Source of the DNA: Symbioplanes lichenis
Lineage (GTDB): Bacteria; Actinomycetota; Actinomycetes; Mycobacteriales; Micromonosporaceae
Assembly: GCF_030709675.1 (NCBI RefSeq)
Contig: NZ_JAUZQD010000007.1
Coordinates: forward strand, 124,001 to 188,000
Reading direction: 5' to 3'
Length of the DNA stretch: 64,000 bases
Shown: positions 41,823 to 48,717 of the stretch, one piece after another
How the letters are laid out: every line of letters begins with the position of its first letter
Numbering within the stretch: position 1 is the stretch's first letter
The notes under the pieces: generated by a model
Database searches by the model: none
Seen by the model: only the letters and a program-made list of their open reading frames with translations
Told to the model about the DNA's origin: nothing
Position numbers and translations under genes: made by a program

Positions 41823-42583
41823 CATCGCGTCAGGAGCCTGTAGAGGGTCAGCCATTGCTCGGGCCACACGTGGCCGACGGGCAGGTCGCGGGCGAGCCGG
41901 GTGGAGCGGAAGGCGGCGTCCACCCGGCGGGCACCGAAGCGGCGCGTCATCGTGGCGTGCAGGGAGCCGCCCGTACCGGTGAAGCCGAGATCGACGAAGT
42001 CCTGCCAGCGGTCCTGGTCCCGGACCAGGGGCGCCGGGCGGTTCTCGAGACGGAGGATGCCGCCGTCGACCGCGGGCACCGGACGGAAAGCGGTGCGCGG
42101 GACCCGGCCCACGAGACGCCAGCCGGTGCGCGGCCAGGTGCGGATGGTGAGCCGGGACCAGCGACCGTAGTCGCCTGTGCGCTTCCGGGCGTACTCCAGC
42201 TGGGTCAGCAGGGTGGCCGAGGTGAGCATGGGCGCGCCGAGACACCACTCGACAACAGCCGCCGTCAGCGCATAGGGCACGTTGCCGGCGACGGCGAAGG
42301 GCTCGTGCGGCGGTTCCGCGGCGAGGAAGTCCTCCGCGCGTACCGTGAGCCCGGGCCGCCGCGGCAGGGCCGCCGCCATCGCCGGATCCACCTCGAAGGC
42401 GACCACGTGCCGCGCCCGCCGCACCAGGCCGGCGGTCAGGCTGCCCCGCCCGGCCCCCACCTCCAGCACAAGATCGCCGCGCCCCACGCCGGTCGCCGTG
42501 AGGAAGGCGCGGATCGCCGCCGGGTCGGAAAGAAAATTCTGGCCGTACGCACGCCGCGCGCGCACATGCTCGGAGAAAGCCAT
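41822..42583 (-). CDS. erm: Erm-type 23S rRNA (adenine-N6) methyltransferase
   Basis: 253 residues, ATG at 42583. QNFLSDPAAIRAFL start, SAM motif LVLEVGAGRGSLTAGL (about 39-54), the catalytic N-x-P-Y motif as GNVPYALT (about 98-105), then QLEYARKRTGDYGRWSRLTI, which is characteristic of actinomycete Erm proteins rather than KsgA/RsmA. It would dimethylate A2058 of 23S rRNA and confer macrolide-lincosamide-streptogramin resistance. The ~340-bp upstream region carries a promoter, a small leader frame and competing hairpins, as expected for an inducible erm gene. Ends at the shared terminator of the chemoreceptor. Confidence 0.9.
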   Translation of the reverse strand: MAFSEHVRARRAYGQNFLSDPAAIRAFLTATGVGRGDLVLEVGAGRGSLTAGLVRRARHVVAFEVDPAMAAALPRRPGLTVRAEDFLAAEPPHEPFAVAGNVPYALTAAVVEWCLGAPMLTSATLLTQLEYARKRTGDYGRWSRLTIRTWPRTGWRLVGRVPRTAFRPVPAVDGGILRLENRPAPLVRDQDRWQDFVDLGFTGTGGSLHATMTRRFGARRVDAAFRSTRLARDLPVGHVWPEQWLTLYRLLTR

Positions 42584-42591
42584 GACGAAGT

Positions 42592-42641
42592 CCTGTCAGC
42601 CGCACCGGAGCACGGACAGGCGTCAGCGCGGCCCGTCCGTG
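42592..42641 (-). promoter_or_regulatory. Candidate attenuator: mutually exclusive hairpins before erm
   Basis: On the minus strand, segment 1 CACGGAC (42641-42635) can pair with segment 2 GTCCGTG inside CCTGTCCGTG (42620-42611). Alternatively the CCTGTC part of segment 2 can pair with segment 3 GACAGG (42597-42592), which overlaps the erm ribosome site (AGGAC before ATG 42583). The two pairings share bases and cannot coexist. Confidence 0.5.
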
Positions 42642-42701
42642 TGAGGACACGAGGGGCCCAGGGCGGCCACGCGACCGGAAATCGTCAGGCGGCGAGGCGG
42701 C

Positions 42702-42773
42702 TCAGGGCGTGACGCCCCGGCGGCACCGAACCGAGAAGAAGGCCGGCGCGAACGCCACGCAGCTCGAACACAT
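42702..42773 (-). CDS. Leader peptide frame upstream of erm (23 residues)
   Basis: ATG at 42773 to TGA at 42702 encodes a 23-residue peptide beginning MCSSCVAFAPAFF and ending CRRGVTP, with three cysteines and a basic end. It lies between the predicted promoter and the erm start, 119 bp before the latter. Its end overlaps a small hairpin (GGGCG-TCA-CGCCC). The ribosome site is weak. Position fits an erm leader peptide whose stalled translation would alter the downstream hairpins; I know no sequence relative. Confidence 0.4.
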   Translation of the reverse strand: MCSSCVAFAPAFFSVRCRRGVTP

Positions 42774-42811
42774 GCCCGCGACCCTACGTACGGGTCGCCG
42801 CCTTGTCGCGC

Positions 42812-42840
42812 CATTTACCAGGGGCCCGGAAGGTCCTCAA
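42812..42840 (-). promoter_or_regulatory. Predicted erm promoter
   Basis: On the minus strand TTGAGG (42840-42835), 17 bp, then TAAATG (42817-42812). The transcript would start near 42805, giving a leader of over 200 nt that includes the GCGACCC/GGGTCGC hairpin and the 23-residue frame. Confidence 0.5.
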
Positions 42841-42888
42841 GCTGCGGACAAAGCTCCTCTGCGGTCATTTCTTGACGAGATTGGGAGT

Positions 42889-42916
42889 TTGAGCGCGCCC
42901 TTCGTGCAGGTAGAAT
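42889..42916 (+). promoter_or_regulatory. Promoter of the AbiL-like defence pair
   Basis: TTGAGC at 42889-42894, 16 bp, TAGAAT at 42911-42916. The GTG start at 42923 is only 6 bp further, so the mRNA is probably leaderless. Confidence 0.6.
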
Positions 42917-42922
42917 GAGGCC

Positions 42923-44197
42923 GTGCTCGTCCGATTCGAGGTTTCCAACTTCCGGTCGATCGCTGCGCCCGTCGAGCTGTCCATGGTTGCCGTCGACCGT
43001 GATCGCGAGCAAGCGCGCGATCTGCCTCAGCTGGGCGAAAGCCTTCTGACCCTGGCTGCCGTCTACGGGCCGAACGCCTCCGGCAAGTCCAACATCGTGA
43101 GCGCCCTCGCGTGGCTGCGCGACGCGGTCCACGACTCGTTGCGGATGTGGGAGGACAGCGTCCCGCTCGATCCGTTCGCCTTCGGTTCCGGGCCGAGTTC
43201 ACCTAGTGGATTCGTCTTCGAGGCGGCGATCGACGGTGTCCGCTTCGAGTATGTGCTCGAGCTGACCCAGGAGAAGATCGATTACGAGGGCCTGTTCCAC
43301 TACCCGGAGAAGAAGCGCCGGCGCATCTTCGAGCGTGATGACCTGGAGCTCAAGCTGCAGCGCGGTCTCGGCGCGCTGTCCGGCGTCCGTGAGCTGCTCA
43401 CTGAGCAGACGTTGGCGCTCTCGGTGGCCAGACGGTTCAACGAGCCGCTGGTGAGTCGTTTCGCCACGGAGCTGCTGACCATGCAAACCTTCGGGCTGGA
43501 GTCCCAGCGCGGCCGGTCCCGCTACCCTCGCACGCTGCCTCGTCCGGGCCGGGCGACGATGCGCTGGTTCGAGGAGGCCGCTGAGCAGCCGTCGCTTCTG
43601 GCGGAGTCCGACGTCGACGGGGACAAAGAACGAGCCTTGGCCATGCTGCGGCTGGCGGACCTCGGCATCGAGGACGTCTTGATCGATGATGAGCGTGCCG
43701 CCTTCCCCTCCCTGTCGGAGAACCCGAGCGTGCGGCGGCTGAGGCTGGTCCACCGGGCCGGAGGATCGACCGCACCACTCGATTACCACGCGGAGTCCCA
43801 AGGAACGAGGACCTGGTTCGACCTCATCGGGCCGGTGCTGACTGCCTTGCGGCAGGGCTCCATCGTCGTCTTCGACGAGCTGGACGCCAGCTTGCATCCC
43901 ACGCTCTCGGCCGAGCTGCTGCGGATCTTCGGCAGTGCCGTGCTCAACCCCCGGGGAGCGCAACTCATCTTCACCACGCACGACACCAGCCTGCTCAGTC
44001 ATTTGAACAGAGACGAAGTCTGGCTCACCGAGAAACACAGGGATGGCTCGACCCGGCTCGGAGCCTTGGCCGAGTTCGCCGGCGAACGGGTTCGCCGGTC
44101 TCAAAACCTCGAGAAGGCCTATCTGCACGGCCGCTTCGGGGCGCTGCCAGAGGTCGACGACACTGAGTTTCTGCAAGCGCTCGGCCTGATCGGATGA
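42923..44197 (+). CDS. AAA15-family ATPase of an AbiL-like (RloA/RloB) defence system
   Basis: 424 residues from a GTG. An ABC/SMC-like ATPase with FEVSNFRSIAAPVELSM at the N-terminus, Walker A GPNASGKSN (about 50-58), signature-like ESQGTRTW (about 292-299), Walker B SIVVFDELDASLHP and the H-loop FTTHDTSLL. This matches the AAA15 domain found in AbiLi and RloA. With the overlapping RloB gene it forms a two-gene unit known from abortive-infection anti-phage systems. The ATPase is expected to sense or hold back the toxic partner. Somewhat less GC-rich and less Ala-rich than neighbouring genes, consistent with horizontal spread. Confidence 0.85.
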   Translation: MLVRFEVSNFRSIAAPVELSMVAVDRDREQARDLPQLGESLLTLAAVYGPNASGKSNIVSALAWLRDAVHDSLRMWEDSVPLDPFAFGSGPSSPSGFVFEAAIDGVRFEYVLELTQEKIDYEGLFHYPEKKRRRIFERDDLELKLQRGLGALSGVRELLTEQTLALSVARRFNEPLVSRFATELLTMQTFGLESQRGRSRYPRTLPRPGRATMRWFEEAAEQPSLLAESDVDGDKERALAMLRLADLGIEDVLIDDERAAFPSLSENPSVRRLRLVHRAGGSTAPLDYHAESQGTRTWFDLIGPVLTALRQGSIVVFDELDASLHPTLSAELLRIFGSAVLNPRGAQLIFTTHDTSLLSHLNRDEVWLTEKHRDGSTRLGALAEFAGERVRRSQNLEKAYLHGRFGALPEVDDTEFLQALGLIG

Positions 44198-44814
44198 GCG
44201 CGACCCGGCAGCGACGCGGTGGCAAGCCGTTGAAACGCGTCACTGCCCGGCGCGCGGAGAGGCGAACCATCGTCGTCTTCTGCGAGGGCAGCAAGTCGGA
44301 GCCGGCTTACGTCAACGGAGTGCGCAGGCTTCCGGGAGTCACGGCGAACACCGCCATGACCATCGTGGTCGACCCGATCCAGGGCACACCGGTCACACTC
44401 GTCGAGGCGGCGATCCGGAAGTCGCAGGACGACGAGGTCGACGAGTGCTGGTGTCTCTTCGACGTCGAATGGCCTCTCAATCACCCACGCCTGGCCGAGG
44501 CCGTCGACCTGGCGACCAGGAACGGTATCCATCTGGCGATCTCGAATCCGTGTTTCGAGCTCTGGCTGCTCCTGCACCATCAGGACTGGAGCAGATTCGA
44601 GAACACCGACGTGGTGGAAAGAGCCAGCCGAGCCCTGGAGAAGCGAAAGGGCAAAAGCATCGACGCCGCCTTCTACCTCCCACATCGGCAGGAAGCGGTC
44701 CGGCGGGCCGTTGTCCTGGAGCAGCGGCACTCGAGGTCCGGAACGACGCTGCCCGACGACAATCCGTCGTCCGGGATGCACAAGTTCCTGGCCGCGGTCG
44801 AGCGACCTCGCTGA
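44194..44814 (+). CDS. RloB-like protein, putative effector of the AbiL-like pair
   Basis: 206 residues; the ATG overlaps the ATPase stop by 4 bp. RloB signatures: TIVVFCEGSKSEPAYVNGVR (Toprim-like Glu), a DEVDECWCLFDVEW acidic strand, and ISNPCFELWLLLHHQDW (about 108-124). RloB/AbiLii proteins are thought to be nucleases or toxins related to Toprim folds that act when phage infection is sensed; direct biochemistry is limited. The basic N-terminus (RQRRGGKPLKRVTARRAERR) could bind nucleic acid. Tight coupling to the ATPase suggests controlled stoichiometry. Confidence 0.85.
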   Translation: MSATRQRRGGKPLKRVTARRAERRTIVVFCEGSKSEPAYVNGVRRLPGVTANTAMTIVVDPIQGTPVTLVEAAIRKSQDDEVDECWCLFDVEWPLNHPRLAEAVDLATRNGIHLAISNPCFELWLLLHHQDWSRFENTDVVERASRALEKRKGKSIDAAFYLPHRQEAVRRAVVLEQRHSRSGTTLPDDNPSSGMHKFLAAVERPR

Positions 44815-44895
44815 TCGTGCCGGTCGACGGCGAGGGCGGCGGGCAATTGGCCCGGGGATCATCGATGTGACCGGTGGGGCGGGCGCCGGTATGCT
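44815..44895 (+). promoter_or_regulatory. glyA promoter region
   Basis: TGTGAC (44866-44871) and TATGCT (44890-44895) with an 18-bp spacer form a plausible promoter whose transcript would start at the 5' edge of the riboswitch. Nothing else is seen between the rloB-like gene and this promoter. Confidence 0.5.
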
Positions 44896-44899
44896 TGCT

Positions 44900-44985
44900 C
44901 GCAGGCCGTGACTGGCGTGATCGGATGGACCAACCATCGGGGAGCGGCCGCACCCGTGAGGGTGACCTGCCGCGCGCCTGGGCCT
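44900..44985 (+). ncRNA. ZTP riboswitch (pfl motif) controlling glyA
   Basis: The conserved segments of the pfl/ZTP aptamer occur in order: CCGTGACTGGCG (44906-44917), a GATGG/CCATC hairpin (44924-44938), GGGGAGCG (44939-44946), a variable CACCC/GGGTG hairpin, and CGCCTGGGC (44975-44983). This RNA binds the purine/folate-stress alarmone ZTP (or ZMP) and raises expression of one-carbon genes; glyA is a classical target in actinobacteria. It ends 24 bp before the glyA start, whose GGGAGG site is at 44999-45004, so translational control is likely. Confidence 0.93.
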
Positions 44986-45009
44986 CATCACCTGTGATAG
45001 GGAGGTCCG

Positions 45010-46434
45010 ATGTCCGATCTCAACGCCGAATCGACCGCATTCCGCGCCGCGCTCGACGCCGTGCGTGCCGTCGAGCCGCGCATCGCCGACGCGATCGCCA
45101 AGGAGCTGCACGACCAGCGCGAGTCGCTCAAGCTGATCGCCTCCGAGAATTATGCGTCCCCCGCCGTGCTGCTCGCGATGGGCAACTGGCTCTCCGACAA
45201 GTATGCGGAGGGCACGATCGGCCGCCGCTTCTACGCCGGCTGCCAGAATGTCGACACCGTCGAGTCGGTCGCCGTCGAGCACGCGAAGGCGCTGTTCGGC
45301 GCGGAGTACGCCTATGTGCAGCCGCACTCGGGCATCGACGCCAACCTCGTGGCCTACTGGGCGATCCTGGCCGACCGGGTCGAGGTGCCCTATCTCAAAA
45401 AGTTCGAGAAGCGCCAGGTCAACGACCTGTCCGACGCCGAGTGGGCCGAGCTGCGGGCCGCGTTCGGCAACCAGCGGATGCTGGGCATGAGCCTGGACGC
45501 CGGCGGTCACCTCACGCACGGCTTCCGGCCCAACATCTCCGGCAAAATGTTCGACCAGCGCTCGTACGGCGTTGACGCGGCCACCGGTCAGATCGACTAT
45601 GCGGCGCTGCGCGAGACGGCCAAGGAGTTCAAGCCGGCCGTGATCGTGGGCGGCTATTCGGCGTACCCCCGCAAGGTGAACTTCGCCACGATGCGTGAGA
45701 TCGCCGACGAGGTCGGCGCGACGTTCATGGTCGACATGGCGCACTTCGCGGGTCTGGTCGCGGGCAAGGTGTTCACGGGCGACTTCAACCCGATCGCACA
45801 CGCCCACATCGTGACGACCACCACCCACAAGAGCCTGCGCGGCCCGCGCGGCGGCGCGGTGTTCGCCGGCCCCGAGCTCGCCGACCAGGTCGACCGCGGC
45901 TGCCCGATGGTCCTCGGCGGCCCGCTCGCGCACGTCATGGCGGCCAAGGCGATCGCGTTCGCGGAGGCCCGGCGCCCCGAGTTCGCCGACTACGCGCAGC
46001 GCATCGTCGCCAACAGCCAGGCGCTCGCCGAGGGGCTCAAGCAGCGCGGCGCCACCCTGGTCAGCGGGGGCACGGACAACCACCTCGTGCTGATCGACGT
46101 CGACAAGTACGGCCTGACCGGCCGGCAGGCGGAGCAGGCGCTGCTCGACAGCGGCATCGTCACCAACCGCAACGCGATCCCGGCCGACCCCAACGGCGCG
46201 TGGTACACGTCCGGCATCCGGATCGGCACGCCCGCGCTCACGACCCGCGGGCTCGGCGTGGCGGAGATGGACCAGATCGCGGAGCTCATGCACACCGTGC
46301 TCGGCCAGACGAAGGCCGGCGCCAGCAAGGCGAAGTTCGACCTCGACCCGGCGGTCAGCGACGGCGTCAGCAAGGCGGCGAACGAGCTGCTCGGCGGCTT
46401 CCCGCTCTACCCGAGCGTGGACCTGGGCGCCTGA
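45010..46434 (+). CDS. glyA: Serine hydroxymethyltransferase
   Basis: 474 residues, ATG after GGGAGG. PLP enzyme interconverting serine and glycine with tetrahydrofolate, the main one-carbon source for purines and thymidylate. Recognised by LIASENYASPAVL, GCQNVDTVE, MVDMAHFAGLVAGKVF and the PLP-lysine strand TTTTHKSLRGPRGG (about 265-278). It is the longer actinobacterial form, with an insert around residues 130-170 (LSDAEWAELRAAFGNQRML). Controlled by the ZTP riboswitch upstream. Confidence 0.97.
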   Translation: MSDLNAESTAFRAALDAVRAVEPRIADAIAKELHDQRESLKLIASENYASPAVLLAMGNWLSDKYAEGTIGRRFYAGCQNVDTVESVAVEHAKALFGAEYAYVQPHSGIDANLVAYWAILADRVEVPYLKKFEKRQVNDLSDAEWAELRAAFGNQRMLGMSLDAGGHLTHGFRPNISGKMFDQRSYGVDAATGQIDYAALRETAKEFKPAVIVGGYSAYPRKVNFATMREIADEVGATFMVDMAHFAGLVAGKVFTGDFNPIAHAHIVTTTTHKSLRGPRGGAVFAGPELADQVDRGCPMVLGGPLAHVMAAKAIAFAEARRPEFADYAQRIVANSQALAEGLKQRGATLVSGGTDNHLVLIDVDKYGLTGRQAEQALLDSGIVTNRNAIPADPNGAWYTSGIRIGTPALTTRGLGVAEMDQIAELMHTVLGQTKAGASKAKFDLDPAVSDGVSKAANELLGGFPLYPSVDLGA

Positions 46435-46462
46435 CCCGGCGTTTGACCCTCGCGCACCATCA

Positions 46463-46500
46463 CGGATGCCGTCCAGCCCGAAAGGGCCGGGCGGCATCCG
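46463..46500 (+). terminator. Hairpin terminator after glyA
   Basis: A near-perfect inverted repeat from CGGATGCCG (46463) to CGGCATCCG (46500), with a GAAA loop and one or two mismatches. No T-run follows. Confidence 0.7.
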
Positions 46501-46504
46501 TCTG

Positions 46505-46590
46505 CCCGGCCGCGACAAGGCCCGCCCGGCCAGGCCGGCCGCCACAAGGACGCCGGCCGCGACAAGGCCCGTGCGGCTACGCCGGCCGCG
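46505..46590. repeat. Imperfect GGCCGCGACAAGGCCCG repeats
   Basis: Between glyA and the TetR gene a GGCCGCGACAAGGCCCG-like unit recurs at about 46506, 46537 and 46556, interleaved with GGCCGGCC palindromes. It runs into the TetR 3' end. No coding sense is apparent. Confidence 0.6.
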
Positions 46591-47179
46591 GACGGACCAG
46601 CGGCAGGAAGATGTCGTCGACGATTTCCACGACGGCCGCCTCCGAGAGCGGCTGCAGCGTCACCATGATGTCGTGCCGGTAGAGGTCGAACGGCAGGTTC
46701 GCGATCCGCGGCGTCAGCCGGTCCGGGTCCAGCTCGCCCCGCGCCGCCGCCCGGTCGTAGATCTCCTGCACGGTCGGCCCGGACTCCTCCCGTACGATGC
46801 TGCGCCGCAGGTCGGCAATGGTCTGGCCGGTCTCCGCATAGAACGCGCCCAAGTGCACGCTGAGCATCGCGGCGAACTGTGACCGCGTCTCGTTGAAGTC
46901 GAGCAGCATGGCGATGAGGTCGCCGCGCAGGCTGCCGGTGTCCGGGACGGTCCGGACCACGGTACGCACGGCGTGCGTGATCGCCGCCTGCGCCAGCTCG
47001 TCCCGGGTCGGCCAGCGCCGGTAGAGCACCGCCCGGCTCGTCCCCGCCCGTTGCGCCACCGCGTCGATCGTGAACGCGCCGTACCCGTGGTCGTTGAGCT
47101 CGTCCCACGCCGCGTCGAGCAGCGCGTTCTCCAGTTCCTGACCTCGTCGCCGCCCGGGCTTGCCATCCGTAGGAGTCAC
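46577..47179 (-). CDS. TetR-family regulator of the DHA2 pump
   Basis: 200 residues from a GTG at 47179. HTH: RGQELENALLDAAWDELNDH, then FTIDAVAQRAGTSRAVLYRR (about 13-56). C-terminal domain of the TetR_C_11-like type (FNETRSQFAAMLSVHLGAFY). It faces the MFS gene with a palindrome between them, the standard self-repressing TetR/efflux-pump pair. Confidence 0.9.
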   Translation of the reverse strand: MTPTDGKPGRRRGQELENALLDAAWDELNDHGYGAFTIDAVAQRAGTSRAVLYRRWPTRDELAQAAITHAVRTVVRTVPDTGSLRGDLIAMLLDFNETRSQFAAMLSVHLGAFYAETGQTIADLRRSIVREESGPTVQEIYDRAAARGELDPDRLTPRIANLPFDLYRHDIMVTLQPLSEAAVVEIVDDIFLPLVRPRPA

Positions 47180-47186
47180 GGGTGTA

Positions 47187-47208
47187 TCTTATCGCTGAGC
47201 CAATAAGA
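47187..47208. promoter_or_regulatory. TetR operator between regulator and DHA2 pump
   Basis: TCTTAT-N10-ATAAGA inverted repeat in the 55-bp divergent spacer, flanked by a GTGTATCT direct repeat (47182 and 47216). It lies where it would block both promoters. Confidence 0.65.
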
Positions 47209-47234
47209 AACACTCGTGTATCTAAGGAGTGGTC

Positions 47235-48680
47235 GTGGACAAGCTCGACCCGGTCGTCAAACGCACCGCCACAGCCCTGATCACCGGCGCCCTCGCGGTC
47301 GTCTTCGACAGCACGATCGTCAGCGTCGCGTTGCAGGCGCTCGCCGACGACCTCGACGCGAGCGTGGCGACGATCCAGTGGGTGAGTACGGCGTACCTGC
47401 TGGCGCTCTTCGTCACGATCCCGGTCGCGGGCTGGGCGCAGCACCGCTTCGGCGGCAAGCGGCTCTGGCTCGTGAGCCTCGGCATCTTCCTGGCGGGCTC
47501 GGTCCTGTGCAGCCTGGCCTGGGACGCGCCGAGCCTGATCGCCTTCCGCGTGGTGCAGGGCCTCGGCGGCGGCCTGATGCTGCCGCTGATGACGACGATG
47601 CTGATGCAGGCGGCCGCCGGGCGCTCCCTCGGCCGGCTCATGGCCGTGGTCAGTCTGCCCGTGATGGCCGGCCCGGTGCTCGGCCCGGTGCTCGGCGGCG
47701 TGATCCTCAACCAGCTCGACTGGCCCTGGCTCTTCTGGGTCAACGTGCCGTTCTGCGTCGCCGGCATCATCCTCGCGGTCCGCCTGCTGCCGGCCGACGG
47801 CCCCCGCACCCCGGCCCGCCTTGATGTGCCGGGCCTCGCGCTGGTCGTCCCCGGCGTCATTGCCATCCTGTACGCCCTCACGAACGTCACCAGCCCCGGC
47901 GGCTTCGAACGCGTCGACGTCCTCCTGCCGCTGACCGGCGGCGTGGCACTGCTCGTGGCCTTCGTCGCCTGGGCCGTCCGCCGCGCCGGCGACGCCCTCG
48001 TCGACGTCCGCCTGCTCCGCCACCGCCCGCTCGCCTCGGCGTCGGTCCTGATGTTCCTCTCCGGCGCCGCCCTCTACGGCGCGATGCTGCTGCTCCCGCT
48101 CTTCTACCAGCAGGTACGCGGCGCGGACGCCCTCGCGGCCGGCCTCATGCTCGTCCCCCAGGGCGTCGGCACCTTGCTCAGCCGCTCGCTGGCCGGCCGC
48201 TTCACCGACCGCCTCGGCCCCCGCGTCGTCTCAGCCGCCGGCTTCGCCCTGGTCGCCCTCTCCACCGTGCCCTTCGCCTTCTCGGACACCGCCTCGAACA
48301 CCTGGCTCCTCGCCGCCGTCCTCCTCCTCCGCGGCGCCGGGCTGGGCGCCGTCATGATCCCCTTGATGAGCGCGGCCTTCGTCGGCCTCGACCGCCCCGA
48401 AGTGCCGCACGCCAGCATCATCACCCGGGTCGCCCAGCAGCTCGGCGGCTCCTTCGGCGTGGCCGTCCTCGCCGTCATCCTGCACGGCGCCGCCCAGGAC
48501 ACGACCGGCCCGGCCGCCGCCTTCCAGGAAAGCTTCTGGTGGGCCGTCGGCTTCACCGCCTTCGCGGTCCTCGTCTCCTTGCTCCTGCCCGGCCGCCCCG
48601 AGCCGGAGCCCGCGCCCGAACCCGAGGCGCAGCCGGCAGCGGTGGGGGCAGCCCTACCACGGATCGGCGGGTCTGCGTGA
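47235..48680 (+). CDS. MFS drug efflux transporter, DHA2 (14-TMS) family
   Basis: 481 residues from a GTG at 47235 (AAGGAG six bases upstream). Motif D1-like FDSTIVSVALQALADDL, then WVSTAYLLALFVTIPVAGW in TM2, motif C GPVLGPVLGGVI, and about fourteen hydrophobic helices mark an EmrB/QacA-type proton antiporter. The C-terminus is a cytoplasmic Pro/Glu tail (PEPEPAPEPEAQP). Probable exporter of hydrophobic toxic compounds under the divergent TetR. Confidence 0.92.
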   Translation: MDKLDPVVKRTATALITGALAVVFDSTIVSVALQALADDLDASVATIQWVSTAYLLALFVTIPVAGWAQHRFGGKRLWLVSLGIFLAGSVLCSLAWDAPSLIAFRVVQGLGGGLMLPLMTTMLMQAAAGRSLGRLMAVVSLPVMAGPVLGPVLGGVILNQLDWPWLFWVNVPFCVAGIILAVRLLPADGPRTPARLDVPGLALVVPGVIAILYALTNVTSPGGFERVDVLLPLTGGVALLVAFVAWAVRRAGDALVDVRLLRHRPLASASVLMFLSGAALYGAMLLLPLFYQQVRGADALAAGLMLVPQGVGTLLSRSLAGRFTDRLGPRVVSAAGFALVALSTVPFAFSDTASNTWLLAAVLLLRGAGLGAVMIPLMSAAFVGLDRPEVPHASIITRVAQQLGGSFGVAVLAVILHGAAQDTTGPAAAFQESFWWAVGFTAFAVLVSLLLPGRPEPEPAPEPEAQPAAVGAALPRIGGSA

Positions 48681-48717
48681 TCGTGCGGTAAGGGTGGCGA
48701 TTCCTAGGGTTCTCCTC

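Noticed and set aside
41822..42583. KsgA/RsmA 16S rRNA dimethyltransferase
   Set aside because: The segment after the NVPY motif (EYARKRTGDYGRWSRLTI) and the missing KsgA C-terminal domain fit Erm. The leader with small frame and hairpins also fits an erm gene.
42923..44814. PARIS (AriA/AriB) anti-restriction defence system
   Set aside because: The ATPase is of a related type, but the partner has RloB signatures (CEGSKSEPAYV, SNPCFELWLLLHH) rather than the DUF4435 expected for AriB. AbiL-like is the better fit.
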